Positions 1-8,784 of a DNA stretch of 64,000 nt are shown here, in pieces. The notes beneath the pieces were generated by a model, which saw only the letters and a list, made by a program, of their open reading frames with translations, was not told the origin of the DNA and did not search any database. The DNA is from Ignavibacteria bacterium RIFOXYC2_FULL_35_21. GTDB taxonomy: Bacteria; Bacteroidota; Ignavibacteria; Kapaibacteriales; UBA2268. The stretch spans positions 1-64,000 of the forward strand of contig MHAY01000044.1 of the NCBI GenBank assembly GCA_001804705.1, in the 5' to 3' direction. Both the position numbers and the translations under genes were made by a program. How positions within the stretch are numbered: the first letter of the stretch is position 1; every line of letters begins with the position of its first letter.

Positions 1-75
1 CAACTACTTAGCGATTTCAAATTTTCAAAGAACAATTTATGCTTTGATAACTCTTTGACTTTGTTCAACTTTTAA

Positions 76-2148
76 CTGGACAGTAATGATTCATTAGATT
101 ATAATAACCAATTAAATATTATCAAAATACATCCTTATCAAATAATTCAAAATAGGGAGGGTGATTATTTAGTTGTAGGATATTATCTGGACGATATTCC
201 AAGCCCTACAAAAAATAAAGGTTTTGTATTTAAATTTAGATTTGATCAAAACCAAGATTTAATACTACTTTGGGCTAAAACGTTGAAATGGGATGCTAAT
301 GATTATAGATTTTTAATACAATCTATTGTTGAAAACAATTCTCTAGAATATTTTATTACTGGTTTTTATAGACAATCCACTAACAAAGCAGATGTTTTTA
401 TTATGAAAATTAATAATGATGGAGATTTGATTTGGAAAAAAAAGATAAGTTTCCCTCTTGATAAAGATTTTAATGAATTTCCATCGTATTTAAAAATGAG
501 TAATGATAATACAAAATTGTTTTTAGGTATTAATCAAACTAATTCAAATAATTCTCCAAACCCAAATTATTATATTTGTAGTTTTAATCCAAATGATGCT
601 TTCCCAACTTTTCCTTATTATAATTATCTAGTTCAAAATAATCCAAGCATGGGTTATACAATTGATAAATTGTTACAAAATGGATTTATTACTACATTTG
701 AATATGACGATTCAAACGTTGGGTTATCGATTTTAAATGATTTTAACAGACCTGACGTATCAATGGATTGTTTAGGAACTGGTTCATTTGAATTACAGTC
801 TTGGACTAATAATGTAGAATGGGTACCATATCCTTTTACATTAGAATCTTATAATTTATTATATGATAATGAACCTTCCATTACACCATTTACTGCTGAT
901 TTATCTCGGGAACAACCGTGTAATTTGGGAATAAATTGTCATTGTGGAAATGAAAGTTATGATATTAAAATTTTATCGATTCAAACCTCCGATTGCTGTT
1001 TTGATATACATATTAATCAAAAGCAAAATTCATGTCCCTTTTCCAATATTGATGTAATTGATTATTCAACATCACCACCAACAATAGTACCTAAAACAAT
1101 TCATTCATCAAGTTATATAACAATTTGTCCCGAAAATTTTATTGGTTCGAAAAATTTTATTTTTAGAATTACAATGACTGATGGTCAGTATTGTGAAATT
1201 GAAAAAACAATAAAATGTGCATGTGATTGTGATGATATTAATTTAGGAATTTCAATAGTTGCAGAACCAATAGGAAAAAGTAATGATTGTTGTCAATTTG
1301 GAATTTTTATTGAAAATAATATTGACTGTATGATTAAAGGTACAATGACTAATGATGGTATTGATCCAAAGACTCTCTATCTCGCAAAAGGTAAAACTCC
1401 ATTGCCTATTTATACAATTGAAGTTTGTTCTCCCCTTGTTGCAACACCTACAATTACATTATCAATTGATGGTTGCCAAATTGAGAAACAATTTGAATTA
1501 AAATGTGAAAAAAATTGCTGCGATGATATTTCAAATTTAATTATAAATGGCCCTACACCTGACCCTAATGACGTAGTTAATTGCTGTTATACATTATCTT
1601 TTGATATTAGCAATATTGATTGTATAAAATCAATGAAAATAAAAGACCAATTTGGTAACGGAATAAATACCTCTGTTTTGTATATTAATCAAAATGTTAT
1701 TAATTTCTGCATCCAAAAGGATAATTATCCTGATTTGAACACATTATCTATATTTATTGTTTTCTATAATAGTATTGATGATTTTAATCCGGAGAATATC
1801 GTCTGTACAAAACCTGCAGAATTGGATATATCATCTTGCAATACTTGTTGTGACAATATTAATTCAACTATTACTACAAGCGCCTCACCTAATCCCAACT
1901 GTTGTATGGTTGAAATAACATTTAGTAATATAGGAAGTTCGAATTGTTGGCAGTATGCTGAATTTTTTATAGAAGATGAAATGCCGCGTAGAAATAAAAA
2001 CTTAATTTATTGGCAATTAGTTCATCCAAATGAATCTTTAATATTCGAGCATTGCATTGATTATGCAAAAAGATATCATGTCCAATTTTTTAACCAGGAA
2101 GGAAAATTATTATGTGATAAAACTTTGGAGATTAGCTGTGGGTCTTAA
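76..2148 (+). CDS. Cys-rich secreted-type protein, 5' end broken or outside the window
   Basis: I do not recognise this gene. The frame is open from base 76 to 2148, but there is no credible start: the first usable codon is a TTG at 283 and the first ATG is at 403, neither behind a ribosome site. The same frame continues upstream to base 1 with protein-like sequence, interrupted only by TAA at 73-75. The N-terminal part has motifs such as FIMKINNDGDLIWKKK, typical of secreted repeat proteins of Bacteroidota. From about residue 217 (counting from 283) there are four units of roughly 95-110 residues, each opening with a Cys cluster (NCHCGN, CDCDD, NCCDD, TCCDN) and carrying a second CC or CW-type site. 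No sorting domain is visible at the C-terminus. It may be a pseudogene or a protein with a recent nonsense mutation. Base composition is more AT-rich than in the neighbours. Confidence 0.6.
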   Translation: MDSNDSLDYNNQLNIIKIHPYQIIQNREGDYLVVGYYLDDIPSPTKNKGFVFKFRFDQNQDLILLWAKTLKWDANDYRFLIQSIVENNSLEYFITGFYRQSTNKADVFIMKINNDGDLIWKKKISFPLDKDFNEFPSYLKMSNDNTKLFLGINQTNSNNSPNPNYYICSFNPNDAFPTFPYYNYLVQNNPSMGYTIDKLLQNGFITTFEYDDSNVGLSILNDFNRPDVSMDCLGTGSFELQSWTNNVEWVPYPFTLESYNLLYDNEPSITPFTADLSREQPCNLGINCHCGNESYDIKILSIQTSDCCFDIHINQKQNSCPFSNIDVIDYSTSPPTIVPKTIHSSSYITICPENFIGSKNFIFRITMTDGQYCEIEKTIKCACDCDDINLGISIVAEPIGKSNDCCQFGIFIENNIDCMIKGTMTNDGIDPKTLYLAKGKTPLPIYTIEVCSPLVATPTITLSIDGCQIEKQFELKCEKNCCDDISNLIINGPTPDPNDVVNCCYTLSFDISNIDCIKSMKIKDQFGNGINTSVLYINQNVINFCIQKDNYPDLNTLSIFIVFYNSIDDFNPENIVCTKPAELDISSCNTCCDNINSTITTSASPNPNCCMVEITFSNIGSSNCWQYAEFFIEDEMPRRNKNLIYWQLVHPNESLIFEHCIDYAKRYHVQFFNQEGKLLCDKTLEISCGS

Positions 2149-2222
2149 AAACGGCATTATAATTCAATAAATAATATTAATAGCAAAAAACCATAATATT
2201 ACTAATAGAGGAGGTATTTCTT

Positions 2223-3431
2223 ATGAAAAAAGTATTATTAATTTCTACATTGATTATTATTTTTTTATTGTCAAATGAATTCATTTTTGCTCAGTGGATT
2301 CCTTATAATAATGGTATAATTGCAAATGCAAAGCATGTTTTTGCATTTGCAATTAGTGGAAATAATATTTTTGCCGGGACTGGTGGAGGTATATTTCATT
2401 CAACAGATAATGGGGACACCTGGGTTGAAAAAAATGAAGGATTAACATCTCTTTTAATTTCTGATATTGCAATAAGTGGGAATAATATTTTTGCCGGGAC
2501 TTATGGAAGAGGGGTATTTCTGTCAACTGACAATGGTGTTAGCTGGACTGAAAAAAATAATGGAATAAATAATCCTGAAATTATGACATTAGCTATAAGC
2601 GATATTAATATATTTGTTGGGTCTGAGGGTGGTGATTTTTATATTTCTAATGACACTGGTAATAATTGGATTTCAAAAAGAACCGGGTCATTATATTATC
2701 CTTATCTCAATTCAATAGTTATAAGTGGAAATCATATTTATGTTGGAACCGGAGGCGGAGGAATAATACTATCAACGGATTATGGTAATAATTGGTCTAT
2801 AAAAAATTCAGGATTAACTAATTATTGGATTAATTCAATAATAATAAGCGGAGTTAGTGTTTATGCCGGAGGCCAAGGCGGTATATTTTGTTCATCAAAC
2901 AACGGGGATAGCTGGACATCAAAAACCACAGGCTTAACCGATACAAGTGTAAATCGTATTGTTATTTATGGAAATAATATTTTTGCAGGAACTTACAGAG
3001 GTGGTATATTTCTATCAACAGATAACGGAAATAGCTGGTCTGCAAAAAATGAAGGTTTAACCGGTCTTTTTATTCGAAGCTTTGCAATAAGCGGAGGTTA
3101 TATATTTACCGGTACTGATACCAGTGGCATATTCAGAGCAAAGCTGAGTGATTTTGGAATAGAGGATGTATCAGATGAAATTTCAAACAATGATGATTTT
3201 ATCTTATTTCCTATTCCCGTTACAGACAAAATCCAACTGAAACTCAATTTTGATTTAAGTTATAAATCACGTGTTACCATTTTCGATTGCTTGGGCAAAG
3301 AGTGGCTCTCGCAGGTCATAAACAGCAACCGGTCAGAGCTGAACTGCTCCACATTTCCGAACGGCATATACTTTTGCGTTGTCAAATGCGGTAGCAAGGT
3401 ATATACAGGGAAGTTTGTGGTAGTTAAATAA
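2223..3431 (+). CDS. Secreted beta-propeller (BNR-like) protein with T9SS sorting domain
   Basis: This is a 402-residue exported protein. A signal peptide spans about residues 1-23 (ending FIFAQ). Six to seven repeats of about 45 residues follow, each with a variant of LSTDNGxxWxxKNxGL and an xISGNNIFAGT strand, as in BNR/sortilin-type propellers. The last 80 residues begin at FPIPVTDKIQL and end KFVVVK, a type A sorting domain for type IX secretion and cell-surface attachment. The start is supported by GAGGAGG at 2208-2214. The propeller part is very AT-rich, whereas the final ~200 bases encoding the sorting domain are visibly richer in GC, which suggests the domain was swapped in. Ligand or activity is unknown. 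Confidence 0.85.
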   Translation: MKKVLLISTLIIIFLLSNEFIFAQWIPYNNGIIANAKHVFAFAISGNNIFAGTGGGIFHSTDNGDTWVEKNEGLTSLLISDIAISGNNIFAGTYGRGVFLSTDNGVSWTEKNNGINNPEIMTLAISDINIFVGSEGGDFYISNDTGNNWISKRTGSLYYPYLNSIVISGNHIYVGTGGGGIILSTDYGNNWSIKNSGLTNYWINSIIISGVSVYAGGQGGIFCSSNNGDSWTSKTTGLTDTSVNRIVIYGNNIFAGTYRGGIFLSTDNGNSWSAKNEGLTGLFIRSFAISGGYIFTGTDTSGIFRAKLSDFGIEDVSDEISNNDDFILFPIPVTDKIQLKLNFDLSYKSRVTIFDCLGKEWLSQVINSNRSELNCSTFPNGIYFCVVKCGSKVYTGKFVVVK

Positions 3432-3534
3432 ATTCTGGATGATTTATTATTTCAAGTTTCAATTAAATAATTTGGGTAAAACAAAAAAAAACCCATTGAA
3501 TCAACGGAGCTTTGAATAAATGTCTTATCAATTT

Positions 3535-3849
3535 TTATTTAACCGGATTTTCCGTTTCTTCGGGTTTTGGTAATTCGTAAGAAAGTTTACCCTCATAAAT
3601 TTCTTTCATAGCCATGAAAGTAGGCTTTGGAATCCTGTCGAATTCGCGGCTGATAGCTATCTGGTCAAAGTTTACACCTTCGGTTTCACCAGTGTCAATG
3701 ACATCAGCCATCCTTACAGTCAGCTCGCTTTTAATGAAATCATTTATCTGGCGTGCGCGGAATCCCATTGCGACTATTGACTGGTAAATCACACCTTTTT
3801 CGGATTCCTTCATCCGCACTTTTATAGGATTTACAGAATAAGTTTCCAT
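3535..3849 (-). CDS. rpoZ: RNA polymerase omega subunit-like protein
   Basis: The 104-residue protein has the core of the omega family: IYQSIVAMGFRARQINDFIK in the N-terminal half, and KPTFMAMKEIYEGKLSYE near the end, which matches the KPTxxAxEEIxxGK motif of Bacteroidota omega proteins. Omega assists assembly and stability of RNA polymerase by clamping the beta-prime subunit. It is divergently transcribed from the MerR-type gene, with about 98 bp between the two starts. A weak GGA lies before the ATG. The assignment rests on motif similarity, and length fits the family. Confidence 0.7.
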   Translation of the reverse strand: METYSVNPIKVRMKESEKGVIYQSIVAMGFRARQINDFIKSELTVRMADVIDTGETEGVNFDQIAISREFDRIPKPTFMAMKEIYEGKLSYELPKPEETENPVK

Positions 3850-3947
3850 GTTTTTTCCAAAAAATTAAAAAATAGAATAGCAAAAATAGAAATTTTTTTT
3901 TAATATTGCAACTTAGTTAATCTTCTTAATATATAAGTGCTTTAATT

Positions 3948-4358
3948 ATGCAGAAGCTTTATCATTCAATTAGCGAAGTCAGCGAGCTCGTTGACGAGGA
4001 ACAGCACATTTTAAGGTATTGGGAAAAAGAGTTCGACCAGCTCAAGCCCAAGAAGAACAGAGGGGGTAACAGGATTTATTCCGATAAGGATTTAGTCCTG
4101 CTCAAGCTTATAAAAAAATATTTGAGAATAGATAAGCTTTCCCTGAAAGGTGCTAAGGAGCAATTGGATAAATATCTTACACTTGGGCAGGAAGCTACCC
4201 TTTTTGGTCATATTGCTCACTCTGTTGATGTTTTTGATGATGGAACACTTAGAAAAAGTAGAAAATCCGGACAAGATGAAATATATGTTAATCGAAGTGA
4301 ACTTACTGAATTATACAGTACTTTAAAAGAAGTATCGGACATATTAAAATCATCTTGA
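3948..4358 (+). CDS. MerR-family transcriptional regulator
   Basis: A 136-residue DNA-binding protein. Residues 1-70 form a MerR winged helix: SISEVSELVDEEQHILRYWE is the classical helix-turn-helix start, followed by FDQLKPKKNRGGNRIYSDKD and a leucine-rich dimerisation helix. Only a short C-terminal part follows, without the Cys residues of metal sensors, so the signal cannot be predicted. Short MerR proteins of this type with RYWE and the RxGNRxY wing are common single-copy genes in Bacteroidota/Chlorobi. Divergent from rpoZ. No clear Shine-Dalgarno site. Confidence 0.85.
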   Translation: MQKLYHSISEVSELVDEEQHILRYWEKEFDQLKPKKNRGGNRIYSDKDLVLLKLIKKYLRIDKLSLKGAKEQLDKYLTLGQEATLFGHIAHSVDVFDDGTLRKSRKSGQDEIYVNRSELTELYSTLKEVSDILKSS

Positions 4359-4583
4359 AATCTCACCGCAAATGGTTGTATTGATTTGTTTTTATAAATA
4401 ATAATATTGAATTTATTATAATTTTCTTTAAGTGTTTTTTTAAATTAATAATTTTTTTTGTAGATTAAATGTTTCAAATAATCTAAAATATATAAGGTTT
4501 ATAAACATCATAATTATAATTTTATAGTAAAGCTCAGGAATCAGAATATAATTAATTATAAATTAAATTTGGGGTCAGATGAA

Positions 4584-5567
4584 ATGGTACGTATAACAAG
4601 GATATTAATCGTATTATTGGTTTCATGCTTTTTGGTTGGCGGACTGGCTAATGCCAAAGGTCCTAAAAAAGGACTAACCTACAAGATGACAACAGTGGGC
4701 AAGCATGATGACGAGGTATTAGGTGTATTTGTTAATTGGGACAATTCAAAAGTAGCGACTTGCAGTCTCGATGAAACAATAAAAATCTGGAGCATACCGC
4801 TGAAAAAGGAACTATTGACACTAAGGGGGCACCTTGGGCCTGTTAATAATATTTCTTTTTCAGGAAACGACAAGTGGCTTGCAAGCGGCTCAACCGACAT
4901 GACTGTCAGGGTTTGGGATGTGGAATCCGGCAAACAGCTTGAAGTTTTAAAGGGGCATACAGACCAGGTAATAGGAGTTTATTTCAGCCAGGACGACAGT
5001 TGTACGTTTATTGCAAGTACAAGCTTTGACAAGACGGTGAAGCTGTGGGATACCCGCTTGGGAAGCGAAGTAAAAACCCTTAGGGGCCATACAGAACCTA
5101 CCAATAACGTTGCATACAGCTATGACGCGAAGTATCTTGCTTCATGCAGCGATGACAAAACAATAAAAATCTGGTCAACGGATTTACATACAAAAGAACC
5201 GATTATGACTTTGAGGGGCCATAACTCACCGGTCCTTACCTGTTTATTCAGCTTTGACAGTAAAGTACTGGCATCTTCCGACATGGAAGGCTACATCAAA
5301 ATATGGGAAATGCCTTCAGGCAAACTTTTAAGGACTATTAAAGCTCATGATGAACTTGTGCAGGATGTTTCATTTGCCGAAGACAATAAGACCATTGTGA
5401 GCGCCAGCCTCGATAAAAAGTGTAAGTTGTGGGATATAACAACCGGAAACAATCTAATGGCCTTCGATGCCAAAGTCGAGATTTGGTCGGTTGATTTAAT
5501 CAGCGATGCCAGCGTAATTGTTCTCGGTTGTGCAGATGGTACAGTCAGATTTTTAATTAAAAAGTAA
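4584..5567 (+). CDS. Exported WD40-repeat protein
   Basis: I place the start at the ATG at 4584 (327 residues) because it directly opens a signal peptide (MVRITRILIVLLVSCFLVGG, cleaved near ANAKG); an in-frame TTG at 4569 would add five residues. Seven WD40 blades fill the rest, each with GH and WD-type dipeptides (for example LRGHLGPVNN followed by VRVWDVESGK). Such propellers are protein-interaction scaffolds, here probably periplasmic. The OmpA-like gene follows after 25 bp, so the two are likely co-transcribed and may act together at the envelope. No sorting domain is present, unlike the T9SS cargo elsewhere in the window. Confidence 0.85.
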   Translation: MVRITRILIVLLVSCFLVGGLANAKGPKKGLTYKMTTVGKHDDEVLGVFVNWDNSKVATCSLDETIKIWSIPLKKELLTLRGHLGPVNNISFSGNDKWLASGSTDMTVRVWDVESGKQLEVLKGHTDQVIGVYFSQDDSCTFIASTSFDKTVKLWDTRLGSEVKTLRGHTEPTNNVAYSYDAKYLASCSDDKTIKIWSTDLHTKEPIMTLRGHNSPVLTCLFSFDSKVLASSDMEGYIKIWEMPSGKLLRTIKAHDELVQDVSFAEDNKTIVSASLDKKCKLWDITTGNNLMAFDAKVEIWSVDLISDASVIVLGCADGTVRFLIKK

Positions 5568-5592
5568 TTGTAAGAAAGAAGGAGAGAATAAA

Positions 5593-6321
5593 ATGAAAAA
5601 TATAAAAAGAATGACTGTTGCTTTTATGTTGGTTTTCACAATCGGCATATTTATGCAGGGTGTGTCTTATGCACAATTGATACAGACAGTAGTTGCCTTA
5701 ACTGGCAACGTGTTCGACGGAATAAGCAAAGCTCCCGTTACTGCAACAATCAAGATTACCGATGAAAACGGTAAAAGAGTTAATCAAACGCGCAGTAATG
5801 CAATCGAGAATGGGTCATACTACGTTACAAGTCTCAGGCCCGGGAACACTTATTTTGTGAATATTACAAAAGAAGATTACTTCGACGAAAAATTCAAAAT
5901 TACTGTAGCGAATACCGATAAATATGAGGAGATATCAAGGGACTTTTTGATTAAGCCAAAAGCCAAAGGAGCAAAAATTCCTCTTCCGGTGCCTCCTTTC
6001 GAGCTTAATAAATCGAAACTCAGATATGGAGCCGAAGACCTGCTCGAAGGAATTCAAAGCACACTCGTGAACAATCCTGATGTAAAATTCGAGATTATAT
6101 GCTATCCAGATAATGATAAAGATGTGAAGATGAATCAAAAGCTGACAGATGAAAGATGCGAGGCTTTGAAAGAATATTTAATGGCAAACGGAGTCGAAAG
6201 CCTTCGTTTCAAAACTCAGGGTTCGGCTACTACTGACCCGTTGAAACCGCCGCCAACTGCTAAAATGGCTAAAGGCAAAAGATATATAGGTACTTCGTAT
6301 ATCGTTGTAACAGATTTTTAA
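5593..6321 (+). CDS. OmpA-like envelope protein with carboxypeptidase-regulatory-like domain
   Basis: The 242-residue exported protein has a signal peptide ending near VSYAQ. An N-terminal beta-sandwich resembling a carboxypeptidase regulatory-like domain (LTGNVFDGISKAPVTATIKI, about residues 35-120) is followed by an OmpA C-terminal-type domain (PPFELNKSKLRYGAEDLLEG through LTDERCEALKEYLMANGV), which in this family binds peptidoglycan. The usual terminal motif is modified (RYIGTSYIVVTDF). GGAGAG before the ATG supports the start. A strong intrinsic terminator follows the stop, so this ends the WD40-OmpA transcription unit. It probably anchors a surface complex to the cell wall; that role is inference. 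Confidence 0.75.
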   Translation: MKNIKRMTVAFMLVFTIGIFMQGVSYAQLIQTVVALTGNVFDGISKAPVTATIKITDENGKRVNQTRSNAIENGSYYVTSLRPGNTYFVNITKEDYFDEKFKITVANTDKYEEISRDFLIKPKAKGAKIPLPVPPFELNKSKLRYGAEDLLEGIQSTLVNNPDVKFEIICYPDNDKDVKMNQKLTDERCEALKEYLMANGVESLRFKTQGSATTDPLKPPPTAKMAKGKRYIGTSYIVVTDF

Positions 6322-6339
6322 ATTTGATAACAGAGTATA

Positions 6340-6385
6340 AAGCCATTCCAAAACAATTTTGGTTTTGGGATGGCTTTTCTTTTTT
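6340..6385 (+). terminator. Intrinsic terminator after the OmpA-like gene
   Basis: AAGCCATTCCAAAAC at 6340-6354 pairs with GTTTTGGGATGGCTT at 6362-6376 (15 bp, one G-T wobble), followed by a T-rich tract TTCTTTTTT. Confidence 0.9.
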
Positions 6386-6468
6386 ACTGTTATTAATTAA
6401 AAAAATGCACTTATTTTTGCAAATAATCGGATACACAATATTCAAAACATATTTAAGGGGAAATCAAT

Positions 6469-7260
6469 ATGAAAAAAGTATTATTCTTATTTTTATTTGC
6501 TTCATTTTTAATATATCCGTACTCGGTATGTTCGGCACAGACCAAAGAACTCAGCGGGAGCCAAATAGATAAGTTGAAGAGCATACCAACGAATTATTTC
6601 ATTGGTTTATCATTTACAAATATGGTGCCTCAGAAAGAATTTTTTGATAATCTGCCAAAAAGCGGGCAGGGCTTCTCCTTATATGGAGGATTCAATGCTG
6701 ACCCAATGCCGCTTGCTTTCGGATTAGAATTTGATTTTCTGTTTAACGGAAGTAATACGAAATACAGGGATACTTCTGCATTTTTTGAAGGACTTGCATA
6801 TATTAGACATGATACTGTTTCAACTCAAAGTATGGTTATTCCTATTAATATTTTCGCAAGATATCAACCTGATATCATGGGTTATGTATCACCTTATGTT
6901 GAAGCTATTTTAGGTCTTCATGTTTTGACAAATTCACAAAACTTCAATTCGGGAATCATTTTCCCGGGGGATACTGTCTATCCCGATAAAATATCGGACA
7001 GCAAATCGAGTGTTGCTCTTCATTATGGTGTAGGTGTTGGAGTTTTGTTAAAACTGGTTGATTTTGTCGGTTTGCCTGCAAGCCATTCCAGTCTGAATTT
7101 CGATATTCTACTGAGATATTTGTTAGGAAGCGAAGCAAAATATCAGGAAACCGAAAGTGTCGGATTTGATAATAATAAAAAACCATTTTTCAACGTCAAA
7201 GATTATAAATCGAAAACTGATATGATTATTTTTACAGCAGGTTTTGTATTCAAATTTTAA
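6469..7260 (+). CDS. Outer-membrane beta-barrel protein
   Basis: A 263-residue protein with a signal peptide (residues 1-24, ending VCSAQ). The remainder shows alternating hydrophobic/aromatic strands (FIGLSFTNMVPQKEF, ALHYGVGVGVLLKLVDFVGL) and ends in a terminal strand MIIFTAGFVFKF with C-terminal Phe, the usual signal for barrel insertion. It fits the small OmpW/opacity-like porin families of Bacteroidota. GGGG at about 6456 supports the start. It begins a possible unit with the two lipoprotein genes that follow. Substrate or function unknown. Confidence 0.75.
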   Translation: MKKVLFLFLFASFLIYPYSVCSAQTKELSGSQIDKLKSIPTNYFIGLSFTNMVPQKEFFDNLPKSGQGFSLYGGFNADPMPLAFGLEFDFLFNGSNTKYRDTSAFFEGLAYIRHDTVSTQSMVIPINIFARYQPDIMGYVSPYVEAILGLHVLTNSQNFNSGIIFPGDTVYPDKISDSKSSVALHYGVGVGVLLKLVDFVGLPASHSSLNFDILLRYLLGSEAKYQETESVGFDNNKKPFFNVKDYKSKTDMIIFTAGFVFKF

Positions 7261-7281
7261 TAATTAATAAAAGGAATGATT

Positions 7282-7695
7282 ATGTTTAAGAAATTTCTGT
7301 CATTGTTTGTACTTCTTTTTGTAGTTACATTAATCGGCTGTACCACTGCACGTGAGCATAAGCAGAATCTCGGTACGACCCAGGAAAATGAAATGACACT
7401 CGGACAGGTCCAGAAGGAAATCCATAAAGGAATGTCCGGCGCTGAAGTCGCAGAAGCTCTCGGTTCGCCGAATCAGGTTACCAAGGATGAAAGCGAAGAT
7501 GAAACATGGATTTATGATAAAATTGCAACCGAAGTAACCTACGACCAAAGTTCAGGCGGTTGGTTCCTAATTCTCGGCGGTGAGTCTTACCGCTCCGGTG
7601 CTGTCAGCTCAAAGCAAAAGACTCTGACGGTCGTGATTAAATTTGATGTTAACAAAAAAGTAAAGGCTTTCAGTTATCATTCTTCTCAATACTAA
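7282..7695 (+). CDS. Lipoprotein with SmpA/BamE-like domain
   Basis: I choose the ATG at 7282 over the in-frame ATG at 7276 because AAAGG at 7270-7274 leaves correct spacing only for the former. The product (137 residues) has a lipobox VTLIGC. The region GMSGAEVAEALGSPNQVT followed by ETWIYDK is the hallmark of the SmpA/OmlA (BamE-like) fold, which in other bacteria supports outer-membrane protein assembly. The loop SSGGWFLILGGESYRSG and the strand LTVVIKFDVNKKV complete the fold. The role in this lineage is inferred only from the fold. Another lipoprotein gene follows after 13 bp. Confidence 0.75.
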   Translation: MFKKFLSLFVLLFVVTLIGCTTAREHKQNLGTTQENEMTLGQVQKEIHKGMSGAEVAEALGSPNQVTKDESEDETWIYDKIATEVTYDQSSGGWFLILGGESYRSGAVSSKQKTLTVVIKFDVNKKVKAFSYHSSQY

Positions 7696-7708
7696 ACGGG
7701 GAATTGAA

Positions 7709-8266
7709 ATGCGTATTTTAATGAAAATATTTGCTGTTATTTTCCTTGTGATTTTATGTATCGGATGTACGGTAATGTCTCAGCGAAGCGATTACGATAC
7801 ACCCAAGACACAGCTCCAGACACGGGAGTTCCAGACTCGGGAGTATGACACAAACGACACTAAGCTGATAATGAAAGCCGTACTGAATGTATTGCAGGAC
7901 GATGGATTTATCGTCAAGAATGCAGTAGTTGACCTTGGCTTACTTTCGGCATCAAAGGAAATTGACTTGCAGAATTCCGGTTCAAAGGATGACTTCTGGT
8001 CATCATTCTTCGAGATATTAAGCAAACCAAGGACAAGGAAGGGCCACACTGCCGAACCGACTTACAACAAGGTGAAAATTGTCGAGGTGTCAATCAATGT
8101 AACCGAAATCGGCAAGAGGAGCAAGGTCAGGGCTAACTTCCAGGCAAAGATTCTCGACAACAAAGGTAATACTGTTCAGGTCTCGGATGTTGACGATGCT
8201 AAGTTCTACCAGGACTTTTTCGCAAAAGTTGACAAAGGAGTGTTCATACAAAAGCAGGGACTTTAA
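7709..8266 (+). CDS. Lipoprotein of unknown function
   Basis: A 185-residue protein with an N-terminal lipobox (LCIGC, Cys at about residue 20). The mature part reads as an alpha/beta domain: NDTKLIMKAVLNVLQDDGF then VVDLGLLSASKEID and VEVSINVTEIGKRSKVRANF. This layout is familiar from uncharacterised periplasmic lipoproteins in Bacteroidota and Proteobacteria, but I cannot give a family name with certainty. It lies 13 bp after the BamE-like lipoprotein gene and is preceded by GGGGAA, so it is co-transcribed. An array of heptanucleotide repeats starts right after its stop. Confidence 0.7.
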   Translation: MRILMKIFAVIFLVILCIGCTVMSQRSDYDTPKTQLQTREFQTREYDTNDTKLIMKAVLNVLQDDGFIVKNAVVDLGLLSASKEIDLQNSGSKDDFWSSFFEILSKPRTRKGHTAEPTYNKVKIVEVSINVTEIGKRSKVRANFQAKILDNKGNTVQVSDVDDAKFYQDFFAKVDKGVFIQKQGL

Positions 8267-8273
8267 TTAATTA

Positions 8274-8301
8274 ATAATTGATAATTCACAATTAACAATT
8301 A
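8274..8301. repeat. Degenerate heptanucleotide array after a stop codon
   Basis: Four consecutive 7-mers, ATAATTG, ATAATTC, ACAATTA and ACAATTA, begin 7 bp after the stop of the preceding lipoprotein gene. Part of a window-wide pattern (8544, 8762, 19514, 24628, 49355, 58322). Confidence 0.6.
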
Positions 8302-8345
8302 AATATTTTTCCTTTAACTGCGTTAATAAAAAAACGGAGATATAT

Positions 8346-8564
8346 ATGCAGACACTGGAAAAAATTCTCGACGATATTATGGCTCTCGAAAGTGATGAGA
8401 AAATTTTAATATCGGATATATTAAATAAAAGACGTATCGAAGAAGAACGTCAGCAAATTGCATTTCTTGCAAAAGATTCCATACAGGAATACCATGCTGG
8501 CAAATACAAAGCATTGTCAGCAGAAGAAGGTTTGGAGGTACTGCAATTAGTAATTAGTAATTAG
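8346..8564 (+). CDS. Small protein, possible orphan antitoxin-like
   Basis: A 72-residue acidic/basic helical protein (LEKILDDIMALESDEKILIS, then a charged helix RRIEEERQQIAFLAKDS and a final KALSAEEGLEVLQLVIS). Its size and layout resemble small addiction-module components, but no toxin gene follows and I cannot assign a family. ACGGAG precedes the ATG at suitable spacing. The last codons and stop lie inside a heptanucleotide array, so the C-terminus has been shaped by the repeat. Confidence 0.5.
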   Translation: MQTLEKILDDIMALESDEKILISDILNKRRIEEERQQIAFLAKDSIQEYHAGKYKALSAEEGLEVLQLVISN

Positions 8565-8571
8565 TAATTGA
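8544..8571. repeat. Heptanucleotide array across a stop codon
   Basis: CAATTAG, TAATTAG, TAATTAG and TAATTGA run in register from 8544. The stop TAG of the small upstream gene is at 8562-8564, inside the array. Confidence 0.75.
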
Positions 8572-8588
8572 TTATACACCTACCCCAG

Positions 8589-8782
8589 CCCTTCCTCGTA
8601 GGAAGGGAGTCCCTTCGATAAGCTTAGACTGTCATTCTTTGCGAGCTTTGTGTCTTCTTCGCGAACTTTGCGTGAAAATAAAAATGTTTATGTGGATTTT
8701 CGGCTATGGATTCCGTGTCAAGCACGGAATGACATTAATCCTCTTACCCATTTCCCAATTCAATTCGTAATTCGTAATTGAT
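8589..8782. repeat. Gene-free spacer built of hairpins and repeats
   Basis: The spacer between the small gene and the convergent channel gene holds CCCTTCC/GGAAGGG (8589-8607), ATTCCGTG/CACGGAAT (8710-8730), a stretch with repeated TTTGCG motifs (about 8637-8683), and an AATTCGT heptamer array (8762-8782) abutting the 3' end of the channel gene. I see no gene. Confidence 0.55.
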
Positions 8783-8784
8783 TA

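Noticed and set aside
6324-6572. Open frame of 82 codons overlapping the terminator and the start of the beta-barrel gene
   Set aside because: It runs through an obvious terminator hairpin, has a TTG-type or weak start, and lies over a clearly coding gene in another frame.
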